Shown here: positions 6,693-15,748 of the stretch, in pieces | Layout: the number at the start of each line of letters is the position of its first letter | Position numbering within the stretch: the first letter of the stretch is position 1 | NCBI GenBank assembly: GCA_002071445.1 | Contig: MWFE01000061.1 | Coordinates: 1 to 64,000, forward strand | Direction: 5' to 3' | Length of the DNA: 64,000 nt | DNA from: Bacteroidetes bacterium ADurb.Bin008 | Lineage (GTDB): Bacteria > Bacteroidota > Bacteroidia > Bacteroidales > Tenuifilaceae | Made by a program: the position numbers and the translations under genes | The notes under the pieces: generated by a model | The model's input: only the letters and a program-made list of their open reading frames with translations | Told to the model about the DNA's origin: nothing | The model's database searches: none

Positions 6693-7355
6693 GTCGGCAA
6701 GTTTTTATACAATCAGCAGGCACAAAAACTATGGGTTATTTCAATATAAAGGATAAAAATAGCTGAAATTATGGCAATTTAGAAATGAAAAGATAAAAAA
6801 GAGGTTGTTTATCCTGATTTGTCCCCTTTCAAATTAATGCGGTTGTAAATGGTTAATAATCAATTCAAGCATTGAAAAAAGGGTAAATTTACCGCACTAA
6901 GGCGTTTCTTCAAGAAAAGGCAATGAACAATTAACAATGTGTAATTCAGTGTCTCAGCTTCATTGCGGTATATTCAATGAACAATGAACAAACGGTATGG
7001 GTTTTAGTGCCGCAGAGTTGCGCAGAGGTATCGCTAAGTTGCGCAGAGTTTTTTTCTTTGCGCTCCGAGCCTTCGGAGCTTTGCTTCTTGGCGGCTCTTT
7101 GCGGTACAATCAGCGAATCAGTGAATCACCATTTATGGGGCAAAGCCCCAATGGACGTTGAGTCACGAAGTTCCGAGAAACAATCTAAGGAGTTAAGATA
7201 AGAACCAAGATTCCCTCCGAATATTTGAAAATATTTGATAAGTTATATCTAACGCCCTAAAGGGAACAAGTCAGGAATATAAAGGATAAAAATAGTTGAA
7301 TTTATGGCAATTGAAACATAGAATGTTAAAAAAGAGTTTGCTTTTGTTGTAAGGG
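6693..7355. other. Intergenic region with a direct repeat, no gene
   Basis: About 660 nt without a convincing gene. An imperfect direct repeat sits at its ends: 6743-6779 and 7276-7312 share AATATAAAGGATAAAAATAG and the following TATGGCAATT, with looser similarity continuing for another 30 nt. The first copy lies just upstream of the recombinase, the second just after zupT. Between them are AATGAACAA-rich sequence, a GCGCAGAG repeat block (7011-7050) and a perfect GCTCCGAGC/TTCGGAGC hairpin (7062-7079). Confidence 0.6.
7011..7050. repeat. Short tandem GCGCAGAG-type repeat
   Basis: CGCAGAGTTG, CGCAGAGGTA, TCGCTAAGTTG and CGCAGAGTTT follow one another with 10-11 nt spacing. Blocks of this kind occur in non-coding DNA of Bacteroidota. 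The block gives rise to a spurious frame on the plus strand. Confidence 0.5.
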
Positions 7356-8168
7356 TTATATAAACAGCAACAGGCTCACTGCCATCACCACCATTCCTGC
7401 AATCAGCCCATATATGGAGAGATGATGCTCGCCATACTCCCGCGCAGCGGGTAGCAGCTCATCGAGGGAGATGAACACCATGATACCCGCCACACCGGCA
7501 AAGAGTATCCCAAAGGTAAGGTCGGAGAGGAATGGCAGGAGTATCAGGTATCCCACAAGCGCCCCTATGGGCTCGGCCAGCCCCGAGAGAAACGAAAGCG
7601 TGAACGCTTTCTTCTTATTCCCCGTGGCATAGACAATGGGAACCGATACCGCAATCCCCTCGGGGATATTGTGAATGGCTATGGCCACGGCAATGGCAAT
7701 ACCCAGGCTGGGATTGGAAAGTGCCGCGGTGAAGGTGGCCAACCCCTCCGGGAAGTTGTGAATGGCAATGGCCAGCGCTGTGAGGATGCCCATGCGAATG
7801 AGCCGCTTGTCCTTTTGTGTACAATTTTGGCAATCCTCCACCATCTTGATCTCGTGAGGGTTCTCGGCCGAAGGGATTAACCGGTCGATGATGCCAATCA
7901 GCGCTATGCCCCCAAAGAACGACAGGACGGTAACCCATGAACCCCGAAGGTTCCCCAGGGCCATGACCAGCGACTCCTTGGCCTGGAAGAATATCTCAAC
8001 AAACGATACGTAGATCATCACGCCCGCCGAGAACCCCAATGCCAGCGAAAGGAATTTGGTGTTGGTGCGCTTGGCAAAAAAGGCGATGGTACTGCCAATG
8101 CCGGTTGAAAGACCGGCGAAAAGTGTGAGCCCAAAGGCCAGAATTACGTCGTTGAGAGTGTATTCCAT
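7356..8168 (-). CDS. zupT: ZIP family metal transporter, ZupT type
   Basis: This inner-membrane permease would import zinc and probably other divalent metals. The 270-aa product has about eight hydrophobic segments. The metal-binding signatures of the family are both present: H137-N-F-P-E-G142 in the fourth segment and H166-N-I-P-E170 in the fifth. A cytosolic loop between segments three and four carries a CQNC pair (112-115 region) that might sense or hand over metal. The length agrees with ZupT (about 260 aa). It is followed on the same strand by a non-coding stretch and preceded by the GSCFA gene with a short gap. No metal-regulator box was recognised. Confidence 0.92.
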   Translation of the reverse strand: MEYTLNDVILAFGLTLFAGLSTGIGSTIAFFAKRTNTKFLSLALGFSAGVMIYVSFVEIFFQAKESLVMALGNLRGSWVTVLSFFGGIALIGIIDRLIPSAENPHEIKMVEDCQNCTQKDKRLIRMGILTALAIAIHNFPEGLATFTAALSNPSLGIAIAVAIAIHNIPEGIAVSVPIVYATGNKKKAFTLSFLSGLAEPIGALVGYLILLPFLSDLTFGILFAGVAGIMVFISLDELLPAAREYGEHHLSIYGLIAGMVVMAVSLLLFI

Positions 8169-8180
8169 TGCTTTACCTTT

Positions 8181-9173
8181 TTACTTTCTATGCCCTTCCA
8201 AAATGCTTATCTCTTTCGAAAAATTCAGCGTGGGATATTTGGCTTTCAGCCTATCCATACTTTCCACAACATGTTTCGCAAAATTCGCAAATTCTTCCGA
8301 TTGGGGATGAAGCGGACGATGGTTTACCGCTGCCATGACCCTTTCAATATCCAGCGACAGTTTGATGGTATCAGCATCCATTGCCGCCGATCGGAACTTA
8401 TTCCAAATATAATCAATGGCCGTTGACGAGAGATGTATCATATCGTCGGCGTAGAAACGGTAGTCGCGCAGCTCGTCCATTAGGATTTCGTATGAGGGGA
8501 AGTAGAAAACCCTCTCCCGAAACCTTTCCACCAGTTGGCTGACAGCCAAAAGCAGCGTCGATTTGCTGACCTGGTTGCCCACAGGACCATCTTTCCAATG
8601 TCGTACGGGGCTCACCGTAAGGATTACCCTAAGCTCTTTCTTGGCGTTAAGTATCTCCGTGAGCAGATCCGACCACAGGGTAACAATTTCATCCACCGGG
8701 AGAAGGCTGTGGGTGAATTCCCCTGCGGGGATTTTGTGGCAATTGGCCACCACACGGTTTAGCTTATTGTGGGTGTAAACTCTGGCCGTGCCAAAGGTAA
8801 TGGCAAGGTATTCGGTTTTCCCCCAAAATGCATGAGCCTGCGCAAGCGATGTGTTGATTTGTTCAAGGCACTCCTCACGATCGGGGGAAGAGAAAGAGGT
8901 GTGATGGTAGAAACTGAACCAGAGATTGTTGTGTTTGTGCAGCTCACTGGCCCCAAAAGGAGTGCCTCCCATTATCCGCATAAGAACAAGAGCAACCGAA
9001 ACGGGATTGTAAACAACCCCGAAGGGGTTTACCATCGATGGGAACTTACGCTCACACATTTTATCCCCTATGCTTTCGGCAAAGCATGATCCCATGAAGA
9101 GAACGGGAGAGGAGTAGCCAATGGTGAATGGGTACCTCTCAATGCTTACGGGGGTTGTGAACGCTTTTTCCAT
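8181..9173 (-). CDS. GSCFA domain protein (SGNH-like hydrolase)
   Basis: The 330-aa product carries the family-naming motif G-S-C-F-A-E-S near residue 28, where the Ser would be the nucleophile of an SGNH-type esterase. A D-D-M-I-H-L block late in the protein (residues about 246-251) supplies the usual Asp/His pair. GSCFA proteins are common in Bacteroidota, but I know of no established substrate. I place the start at the ATG at 9171-9173. A TTG 18 nt upstream is in frame but would overlap the preceding gene. The gene follows the alpha/beta hydrolase with a 7-nt gap, so the two are probably co-transcribed. Confidence 0.85.
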   Translation of the reverse strand: MEKAFTTPVSIERYPFTIGYSSPVLFMGSCFAESIGDKMCERKFPSMVNPFGVVYNPVSVALVLMRIMGGTPFGASELHKHNNLWFSFYHHTSFSSPDREECLEQINTSLAQAHAFWGKTEYLAITFGTARVYTHNKLNRVVANCHKIPAGEFTHSLLPVDEIVTLWSDLLTEILNAKKELRVILTVSPVRHWKDGPVGNQVSKSTLLLAVSQLVERFRERVFYFPSYEILMDELRDYRFYADDMIHLSSTAIDYIWNKFRSAAMDADTIKLSLDIERVMAAVNHRPLHPQSEEFANFAKHVVESMDRLKAKYPTLNFSKEISILEGHRK

Positions 9174-9180
9174 GTCACGG

Positions 9181-10014
9181 TTAGGTTTCAATGTTTCCTC
9201 TGATCCATTCGTTAATAATCCTGAACACTTCCTTGTTGATGGTTTCGTTGTGCAGCTCGTGGTACATATCCTTGAAGGGGATAAAGCTGCAATGGGGTGC
9301 CCGTTGTGACAGTTTGTACGACTCTTCGTAGCGGGTGATGGGGTCGCTAATACCGTGTATGAGCAGAAATGGCTCTTTCAACCGCTCTATGTTATTAATG
9401 GCAAATTGGCTGGCCATGTTCATTTCGTGCATCAGCCGCGGGGTTATTTTGCCATGGTTGAGCGGATCGTTTCTGTAGCTTTCAATAATTTCGGGGTCGT
9501 GGCTTATGTCTTCCGCTTTCACGGGGGCCTTAATTTGCAGCGAGGGTACCACAAGGTTTAGGAAGCTTACCAGCAGGTTCATCACCCCCGACGAGTTTTT
9601 GGTTAGCTTTAGCCAGGGAGAGGTGGCTATCAGCAGGCTCATGGGGCTGAATTCCCTCAGTGCAAAGTTTATGGCGATATTCCCACCCATGCTGTGCCCA
9701 TACAGTACAATGGGGCTGTTGGGAAACAGCATGGTGGCCTTTTCCATGGCAAGGTGGATTTCTTCCATAAAAACCCCATACTCGTTGATGTGCCCCTGCT
9801 TCCCTTCCGATTGTCCGTGCCCGTAATGATCCCATGCAAAAAAACCGAAGCCGTTGGCCGCAAAGTTGTCGGCCCAATGCTTGTAGCGCAGCGAATGCTC
9901 GCCCCATCCATGGCATAAGCAGATTACTGCCAGGGGGGAAGGGTGAGGCGAAAGGTGCCAGGCGTAGATATTTTCGCCGGTTTTTAGTTTTAGGTTGATT
10001 TCTTTGGGTTCCAT
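9181..10014 (-). CDS. Alpha/beta hydrolase, monoacylglycerol lipase / lysophospholipase-like
   Basis: The 277-aa cytosolic protein belongs to the Hydrolase_4 (PldB/monoglyceride lipase-like) group, which removes acyl chains from lysolipids or monoglycerides. The triad is visible with the usual order: S108 in GHSMGG, D224 in HGISDPIT and H252 in MYHELHNE. The oxyanion region is CLCHGWGEHS. The start is the ATG at 10012-10014. A TTG five codons upstream is less likely. It heads a small operon with the GSCFA gene. The exact substrate cannot be read from the sequence. Confidence 0.85.
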   Translation of the reverse strand: MEPKEINLKLKTGENIYAWHLSPHPSPLAVICLCHGWGEHSLRYKHWADNFAANGFGFFAWDHYGHGQSEGKQGHINEYGVFMEEIHLAMEKATMLFPNSPIVLYGHSMGGNIAINFALREFSPMSLLIATSPWLKLTKNSSGVMNLLVSFLNLVVPSLQIKAPVKAEDISHDPEIIESYRNDPLNHGKITPRLMHEMNMASQFAINNIERLKEPFLLIHGISDPITRYEESYKLSQRAPHCSFIPFKDMYHELHNETINKEVFRIINEWIRGNIET

Positions 10015-10069
10015 GTTTGTTATTGTCAAAATTTAAATGACTAATACTAAATGGGTTATAAAGTTGTCG

Positions 10070-11038
10070 TCACAAGGATTCTTTGCAATTCTCAACAAAT
10101 TTCGCAAATCCTGCTCTTTTCACAGGCGTTTTGCCAAAAATAGTCTCAAATTCTCTTTCTGTCAAATGGGCATAGTTTTTTACATCCAAATTAGCGATAT
10201 GACCCATGGGGCGTATGTCGGGCATGTCCGTTTCTCTTGCTTTCCCATTCCACGGGCATACCTCCTGACAAATATCGCAGCCAAAACACCATCCGTTGAG
10301 CATGCCTTTTTCCTTTTCGCTAAGCGGAGTTTTCTTCTCAATGGTTAGGTACGAAATGCATTTGCGAGCATCAACAACGTGTGGGGCCACGATTGCCCCG
10401 GTGGGGCAAGCATCCATGCACCGCGTGCATGTACCGCAACGGTCGGGGATGTTCACTTTGGTTGCTTCAACCTTGGCATCGATGATAAGCTCCCCGATGA
10501 AAGTGAAACTGCCCATTTGCGGGTGTATCAGCATGCCGTTTTTACCAATCCACCCCAATCCCGTCCTTCGTGCCCAGGCCCTTTCGAGCACGGGTGCCGA
10601 ATCGGTAAAGGCCCGCCCGTTGATAGTGCCATGCTCTTTGCGCAGCAAATCCAACATTTTATACAGCATCCCTTTCACAATCGAATGGTAATCAACTCCC
10701 AGGGCGTACCTGGCAATTCTGGGCCGATGGGTGGCGGCTGGCGGATTTCCGGGGAAGTAGTTGAGCAGCACCGTGATAATCGATTGTGCACCGGGTACCA
10801 GCATGCCCGGGTCGATGCGTTTGTTGACATTCCGACCCATGTATGCCATATCGCCATGCATACCCTCTTCAAGCCACTGCTTAAGGTGATTTTCATCATC
10901 ACTTAAGGGTTGGATTTTACCCGTTCCACAGGCATCAAACCCCGCTTTATGTGCTGCAGATTGTATGGATAATAAGGGTATGACGATGACGTTTATGTTT
11001 TGGTTAATGATGTTAAAGTAAATAAAATTAAAAATCAA
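10070..11038 (-). CDS. queG: Epoxyqueuosine reductase
   Basis: QueG carries out the last step of queuosine synthesis, reducing epoxyqueuosine to queuosine in the wobble position of GUN-anticodon tRNAs with cobalamin and two [4Fe-4S] clusters. In this 322-aa protein the clusters are ligated by CGTCTRCMDACP (C201, C204, C207, C211) together with C227 and CFGCDICQEVCP (C251, C254, C257, C261). The conserved Asp lies in FTDSAPVLER (D146). The N-terminus is odd: no ATG precedes the conserved region in frame. The only usual start codon seen is a TTG at 11036-11038, which gives an atypical hydrophobic first 20 residues. The product is the short form, without the C-terminal HEAT-like extension of the E. 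coli protein. Confidence 0.92.
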   Translation of the reverse strand: MIFNFIYFNIINQNINVIVIPLLSIQSAAHKAGFDACGTGKIQPLSDDENHLKQWLEEGMHGDMAYMGRNVNKRIDPGMLVPGAQSIITVLLNYFPGNPPAATHRPRIARYALGVDYHSIVKGMLYKMLDLLRKEHGTINGRAFTDSAPVLERAWARRTGLGWIGKNGMLIHPQMGSFTFIGELIIDAKVEATKVNIPDRCGTCTRCMDACPTGAIVAPHVVDARKCISYLTIEKKTPLSEKEKGMLNGWCFGCDICQEVCPWNGKARETDMPDIRPMGHIANLDVKNYAHLTEREFETIFGKTPVKRAGFAKFVENCKESL

Positions 11039-11074
11039 AATTATTCCAAACTTATGCTTTTTAAAACGAATTGT

Positions 11075-11082
11075 TATATTTG
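11075..11082 (+). promoter_or_regulatory. Candidate -7 element of the 11105 gene
   Basis: TATATTTG matches the Bacteroidota -7 consensus TAnnTTTG. It lies 22 nt before the ATG at 11105, between divergent genes. A clear -33 TTTG is not seen, only a T-run at about 11058. Confidence 0.35.
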
Positions 11083-11104
11083 TAGAAGATTATAGAGACA
11101 GCAT

Positions 11105-11656
11105 ATGCTTCAGTTCATGTCGAAAACCCTAAGTATCTCTCTCTTCATAGCACTTTTTACCGGTGCAAATCTTTTTGGGCAGGAGAATGACAAGCTGATT
11201 AAGTATCGAGAAAAAGTTGACCAGGCAGCGGCAAATACGGCCAAGATTCAGGAAATGATTGCTGCCTGTGAGGAGGACATTAGAGAGGGTACTTCTTTGA
11301 GCAAATCGTCGGGGAAAGAAAGAAAGGCACAGATAAAAGAGGAGAAAAGGCTAACGAAGAGTCACAATAAGAGCGTTAGCAACATGACAAAAAACATGAG
11401 CAAAATGGATAGGGAGGACAGGGATGAGGCGAAAATTGAGCTGAAAAACATGAAGGAGGAGTATAAGGTAGAGCGTAAGAAATTAGCCACAAGCATTAGG
11501 GAAAACACAAAGTTACAGAAGAAAGGCGATAGTCAGGCCGCCAAGGGGAAGGCCAATTTAAAAAAGAATAAGCAGAAGCTTAAGGATGCCAAGGCTAGAG
11601 AGAAGATGGCCGTCAATAAACTCAAAGAGGCCGAGAAAAGATACTCATCAGATTAA
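11105..11656 (+). CDS. Exported coiled-coil protein of unknown function
   Basis: The 183-aa product begins with a signal peptide, ending about FGQ at residue 26 (or 22 if the second ATG at 11117 is used). The rest is almost entirely Lys/Glu/Ala-rich helix with heptad-like spacing and no Cys. This suggests a long periplasmic coiled coil. No catalytic motif or named domain was recognised. It stands alone, divergent from queG and convergent with leuS, and is closed by a strong hairpin terminator. Confidence 0.75.
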   Translation: MLQFMSKTLSISLFIALFTGANLFGQENDKLIKYREKVDQAAANTAKIQEMIAACEEDIREGTSLSKSSGKERKAQIKEEKRLTKSHNKSVSNMTKNMSKMDREDRDEAKIELKNMKEEYKVERKKLATSIRENTKLQKKGDSQAAKGKANLKKNKQKLKDAKAREKMAVNKLKEAEKRYSSD

Positions 11657-11681
11657 ACTAGATTAGCTTGAGATATAAACG

Positions 11682-11716
11682 AAAAACCGCTTGAACATTG
11701 GTGCAAGCGGTTTTCT
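11682..11716. terminator. Bidirectional Rho-independent terminator
   Basis: AAAAACCGCTTG (11682-11693) pairs with CAAGCGGTTTT (11704-11714) around a 10-nt loop, with A-run before and T-run after. It sits between the convergent genes ending at 11656 and 11734 and can serve both. Confidence 0.8.
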
Positions 11717-11733
11717 TCTTCAATGGGGTAAGG

Positions 11734-14517
11734 CTATACCACAATATTCACAATTTTATTGGGGACCACAACTATTTTTTTGGGTTGCTCCCCGTTGAGA
11801 TAGCGGTTGGTTTGCTCATTCTGCATCACAATTTGCTCTACCTCCTCCTTGGTAAGATTCAATGGCAGTTCAATGGTAAACCGTGTTTTGCCGTTGAATG
11901 AAACCGGACAGGTAAAGGTGCTCTCAACCAAATATTCCTCCTTATACTCGGGCCAGCGGGCATCGCAAACGCTTGTGTTGTTCCCCAGCAAGTGCCAGAG
12001 TTCCTCCGCAAAGTGCGGAGCGTAAGGTGCCAGTATGATAGCAAGGGGTTCAAGAACTTCCCGCTTGTTGCATTTCAAATCGGATAGTTCGTTCAGGCAT
12101 ATCATGTATGCCGATACGCCGGTATTGAAGTTAAACTTCTCAATGTCGTCACCAACCTTCTTAATGGTTTTATGGATAACCTTCAGTTCATCCCTTGAAG
12201 CGGGTTCGTTGCTCACGTTCATGTTGTTGTTGGCATCGTGGTATAGGCGCCATACGCGTCGCAGAAATTTATGTGCGCCGTCAATTCCATGGGTATCCCA
12301 CGGCTTGGATAGCTCGAGGGGGCCCAGGAACATCTCGTAAATGCGGAACGTGTCGGCTCCGTACTGCTCAATCACCTGATCGGGGTTCACCACGTTGTAC
12401 ATGCTTTTGCTCATCTTCTCAACAGCCCAACCGCATAGGTATTTCCCATTTTCGAGAATAAACTCGGCGTTGGCAAACTCGGGACGCCAGGCACGGAACT
12501 GTTCAATGTCAAGGATATCGTTGCTTACAATGTTTACGTCAACGTGAATTTCGGTAACATCATACTGATCTTTCAGTCCATGTGAAACAAATTTGTTTGT
12601 GCCCTTCACCCTGTAAACAAAATTGGAACGCCCCTGTATCATCCCTTGGTTTATCAACTTTTTAAAGGGCTCCTTCTTGCACACAATGCCCAAATCGTAA
12701 AGGAACTTGTTCCAAAATCGGGAGTAAACCAGATGCCCTGTGGCATGCTCGGTACCACCGATATATAAATCCACATTCTCCCAGTACTCGTTGGCTTCTT
12801 TCGAAACCACACCCTCGTTGTTGTGCGGGTCCATATAGCGCAGGTAGTATGCCGAAGATCCTGCAAATCCCGGCATGGTGCTCATTTCGTACGGGTACCC
12901 GTCGGGTGTGTGCCATCCCTTGGCCCTTCCAAGCGGGGGCTCGCCCTTCTCGGTGGGAAGAAATGCATCCACCTCGGGCAACTCAAGGGGCAGCTTGCTC
13001 TCATCAATGGGGTAGGGCATCCCGTCTTTGTAGTAAATGGGAAATGGCTCGCCCCAGTAGCGCTGACGGCTAAAAATGGCATCGCGCAGGCGATAGTTTA
13101 CCTTAAACCTGCCCAACCCTTGCTGTTCAATATTCCCATTGATGGTTTTAATGGCCTGCTCAACCTCAAGCCCGTTGATAATCCCACTGTTTATCACAAT
13201 GCCCTCACGCGCATCGTACGATTCGTCCCACGTGGATGGGTCGGAAGTGGTTTCGCCGGGGCGGATAACCGTTTGTACTATGGGTAGTCCAAAGGTTTTG
13301 GCAAAGGCAAAATCGCGGCTGTCGTGTGCCGGAACGGCCATAATGGCACCGGTGCCATAACCCGCCAGGATGTACTCGCCCACCCAGATGGGTATGCGCT
13401 TCTTGGTAAACGGGTTGATGGCGTAGCTTCCCGTGAACACGCCGGTAACCTTTTTGGTCTCGGCCTGACGTTCGCGTTCGGTTTTGCGTTTGGTTGCTGT
13501 CACATATTTCTCCACCTCCGCCTTATGTCCGGCGGTTGTCAGCTTATCAACCAGTTCGCTCTCGGGTGCCAGCACCATGAAGGTAGCACCGTATATGGTA
13601 TCGGGACGGGTGGTGAATACCAGTATCTCTTCATCCGATCCCTCCACTGCGAAGGTTACCTCGGCACCCTCAGAGCGACCAATCCAGTTTCGTTGGATTT
13701 CCTTCAGCGAGTCCGACCAGTCAATGGTTTCCAGGTCGTTGAGAAGCCTCTCGGCATACGCCGATATGCGAAGGCACCACTGCCTCATTTTCCTCTGCTC
13801 CACAGGATGCCCACCGCGAACCGACAAACCCTCCTTCACCTCGTCATTGGCCAGCACTGTACCCAGGGCCGGACACCAGTTTACCATGGTATCGGCAAGG
13901 TAGGCAATACGGTATGCCAGCAGCACTTCCTGCTGCTGTTTTTCGCTCATGGCCTTCCATTGCTGAGCGGTGAAATGGTCAATCTCGCTACATGCCGCAT
14001 CAACAGCCATGTTTCCGTTTTTTTCAAACTCGGCAATCAGCCCTTCAATGGGTTCAGCCTTTTGGCTCTTGTTGTTGTACCAGTGGTTGAACATCTTGAG
14101 AAATGCCCACTGTGTCCAGTGGTAGTACTTCGGGTCGCAGGTGCGCACCTCGCGATTCCAGTCGTAGTTGAATCCTATTTTATCCAGTTGCTCGCGGTAC
14201 CTTTTGATGTTGTTATCCGTAGTGATGGCCGGATGCTGTCCCGTCTGTATGGCGTACTGCTCGGCGGGAAGGCCAAAGGCATCGTAGCCCATGGGGTGCA
14301 GCACGTTGAAGCCCTTCAGCCGCTTGTAGCGCGAGTAGATATCGGAGGCAATATACCCCAGCGGATGCCCCACGTGTAGGCCTGCCCCCGAGGGGTAGGG
14401 AAACATATCGAGAACGTAGTACTTGGGCTTCGCCCTGTTGATTTCCACCCTGTAGGTTTCATGCTCTTTCCAGTATTGTTGCCATTTCTTCTCTATCTCG
14501 GCAAAATTGTAATCCAT
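11734..14517 (-). CDS. leuS: Leucyl-tRNA synthetase
   Basis: LeuRS charges tRNA-Leu with leucine using ATP and edits misacylated tRNA. The 927-aa protein has the class I signatures: HVGH (residues 48-51, within [15 protein letters not shown]) and KMSKS (about 701-705). The CP1 editing insertion contains the family motif TTRPDTIYG. The sequence [13 protein letters not shown], typical of bacterial LeuRS, lies before the KMSKS loop. I choose the ATG at 14515-14517. A TTG six codons upstream is also in frame. The gene is single and ends at the shared terminator at 11682-11716. Confidence 0.97.
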   Translation of the reverse strand: MDYNFAEIEKKWQQYWKEHETYRVEINRAKPKYYVLDMFPYPSGAGLHVGHPLGYIASDIYSRYKRLKGFNVLHPMGYDAFGLPAEQYAIQTGQHPAITTDNNIKRYREQLDKIGFNYDWNREVRTCDPKYYHWTQWAFLKMFNHWYNNKSQKAEPIEGLIAEFEKNGNMAVDAACSEIDHFTAQQWKAMSEKQQQEVLLAYRIAYLADTMVNWCPALGTVLANDEVKEGLSVRGGHPVEQRKMRQWCLRISAYAERLLNDLETIDWSDSLKEIQRNWIGRSEGAEVTFAVEGSDEEILVFTTRPDTIYGATFMVLAPESELVDKLTTAGHKAEVEKYVTATKRKTERERQAETKKVTGVFTGSYAINPFTKKRIPIWVGEYILAGYGTGAIMAVPAHDSRDFAFAKTFGLPIVQTVIRPGETTSDPSTWDESYDAREGIVINSGIINGLEVEQAIKTINGNIEQQGLGRFKVNYRLRDAIFSRQRYWGEPFPIYYKDGMPYPIDESKLPLELPEVDAFLPTEKGEPPLGRAKGWHTPDGYPYEMSTMPGFAGSSAYYLRYMDPHNNEGVVSKEANEYWENVDLYIGGTEHATGHLVYSRFWNKFLYDLGIVCKKEPFKKLINQGMIQGRSNFVYRVKGTNKFVSHGLKDQYDVTEIHVDVNIVSNDILDIEQFRAWRPEFANAEFILENGKYLCGWAVEKMSKSMYNVVNPDQVIEQYGADTFRIYEMFLGPLELSKPWDTHGIDGAHKFLRRVWRLYHDANNNMNVSNEPASRDELKVIHKTIKKVGDDIEKFNFNTGVSAYMICLNELSDLKCNKREVLEPLAIILAPYAPHFAEELWHLLGNNTSVCDARWPEYKEEYLVESTFTCPVSFNGKTRFTIELPLNLTKEEVEQIVMQNEQTNRYLNGEQPKKIVVVPNKIVNIVV

Positions 14518-14758
14518 GGTGCTTGGGTTTTGCAATTATTTTGAATGGGCAAAGGTATGAAAAATGTGGTATAACAGTAGAGGCAACATCGAGTCAATTA
14601 TTTGAAGACTTGTCATGTTGGCATTAACGGGCTGGCTTGGGTATTGGGAACTGACATTGGTTTTTTAAATATATTGCTTTTACTGCGCACTTATCTTTAA
14701 AAAAATGTAGATTTACCCTATTGAAGTGCCACCATTTCTTTTTTCTGCATCACAGGTA

Positions 14759-15748
14759 ATGAATCGTAATCAAATGGGAATAGCTAAAAAGAATTTTTGG
14801 GAAGATGTTTATAATCAGAACATCGGAAAACTGGTGGGGCTTTGCTACAGGTATGTTTCCGATTGGCAGATTGCTGAAGATCTCGCTCACGACTCTTTTG
14901 TAAAGGCCATGGAAAAAAGTGAAACGTTTAAAGGGAAAGGCCACTTTAACGCGTGGCTAAGAAAGATTGCCGTCAATATTGCCTTGCAGTACCTACGCAA
15001 GGATGCGTCGCAAAGAGCTAAAAACCTATCGTTGGAATACGGTGAGTATGCTCCAGAGGATGTGACCGAACAGCGCCAATCATACAGTGCAAAAGAGCTG
15101 ATAGGGGCTATCAACATGCTGCCGCAGCATCATAGGCTGGTTTTCAACCTATACGTGCTGGATAACTTCACACACAAACAAATAGCTTATGAGCTAAACA
15201 TCACCGAGGGAACATCAAAATCGCACCTAGCAAGGGCAAGGAAGAAACTCCGTTCCATACTACAAGATAAGCAGAAGGAGAGCCGCTGGAGAATGCTTGT
15301 TCCTTTCATTTTCCTGTTTCCAAAAAGCTCATTTGGTATGGACAGATTGTTCCGCAAATCATTGTCAAATTTTGAAATTAAGCCAAAACAAAACTTCCCT
15401 TTTAATGCCGTGCAATGGGATAGCGTGGCGTTTCCCGTTGTAAAACAAGTATCTGGTCTTTTTACCGCCATTGGAGTAGCCGGCTTGACAGTGGTGTTAA
15501 CAGGGGTAATCCTGTTGAAGAACTTCAATGTGCCTGAAAGAGAGCAAGATGGCAATGATGCCATGACTATTGATACCCTTATCTCGATGCAACCAAATGA
15601 TACCATGGAAAATTGTAAGGATACCCTTTTCGAAAAAGGGACAGAGATACCCGATGCTCCGCCGGTGGTTGTGAAAAAGAAAAGGTTGGTGAAAAAGCAA
15701 ATTATTGTAAGGGATACTGTAGAAGTAATAACAAACGATGCACAGTAA
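14759..15748 (+). CDS. ECF sigma factor with a C-terminal membrane anchor
   Basis: Residues 12-90 (counting from the ATG) form sigma region 2 (core binding, -10 recognition: CYRYVSDWQIAEDLAHDSFV). Residues 110-170 form region 4 (LPQHHRLVFNLYVLDNFTHK and a helix-turn-helix ending SHLARARKKLR). Ordinary ECF factors stop there at about 180 residues. This 329-aa protein continues with a linker, one transmembrane helix (about 233-253) and a periplasmic tail of about 75 residues rich in Asp, Thr and Lys. The sigma domain would thus be tethered to the inner membrane, perhaps in place of a separate anti-sigma factor. A GTG at 14726 is a possible longer start. The next gene overlaps by 11 nt. Confidence 0.85.
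   Translation: MNRNQMGIAKKNFWEDVYNQNIGKLVGLCYRYVSDWQIAEDLAHDSFVKAMEKSETFKGKGHFNAWLRKIAVNIALQYLRKDASQRAKNLSLEYGEYAPEDVTEQRQSYSAKELIGAINMLPQHHRLVFNLYVLDNFTHKQIAYELNITEGTSKSHLARARKKLRSILQDKQKESRWRMLVPFIFLFPKSSFGMDRLFRKSLSNFEIKPKQNFPFNAVQWDSVAFPVVKQVSGLFTAIGVAGLTVVLTGVILLKNFNVPEREQDGNDAMTIDTLISMQPNDTMENCKDTLFEKGTEIPDAPPVVVKKKRLVKKQIIVRDTVEVITNDAQ

Noticed and set aside
6977..7201. 74-codon plus-strand frame near the integron
   Set aside because: Its sequence comes from the GCGCAGAG repeat block and a GC hairpin. Composition is low complexity and no start signal is present.
10379..10906. 175-codon frame opposite queG
   Set aside because: Antisense shadow of the queG cluster-binding region, with many His/Cys that follow from the complementary codons.
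13324..14379. 351-codon frame opposite leuS
   Set aside because: It lies wholly antisense to a well-supported leucyl-tRNA synthetase and mirrors its codon pattern.
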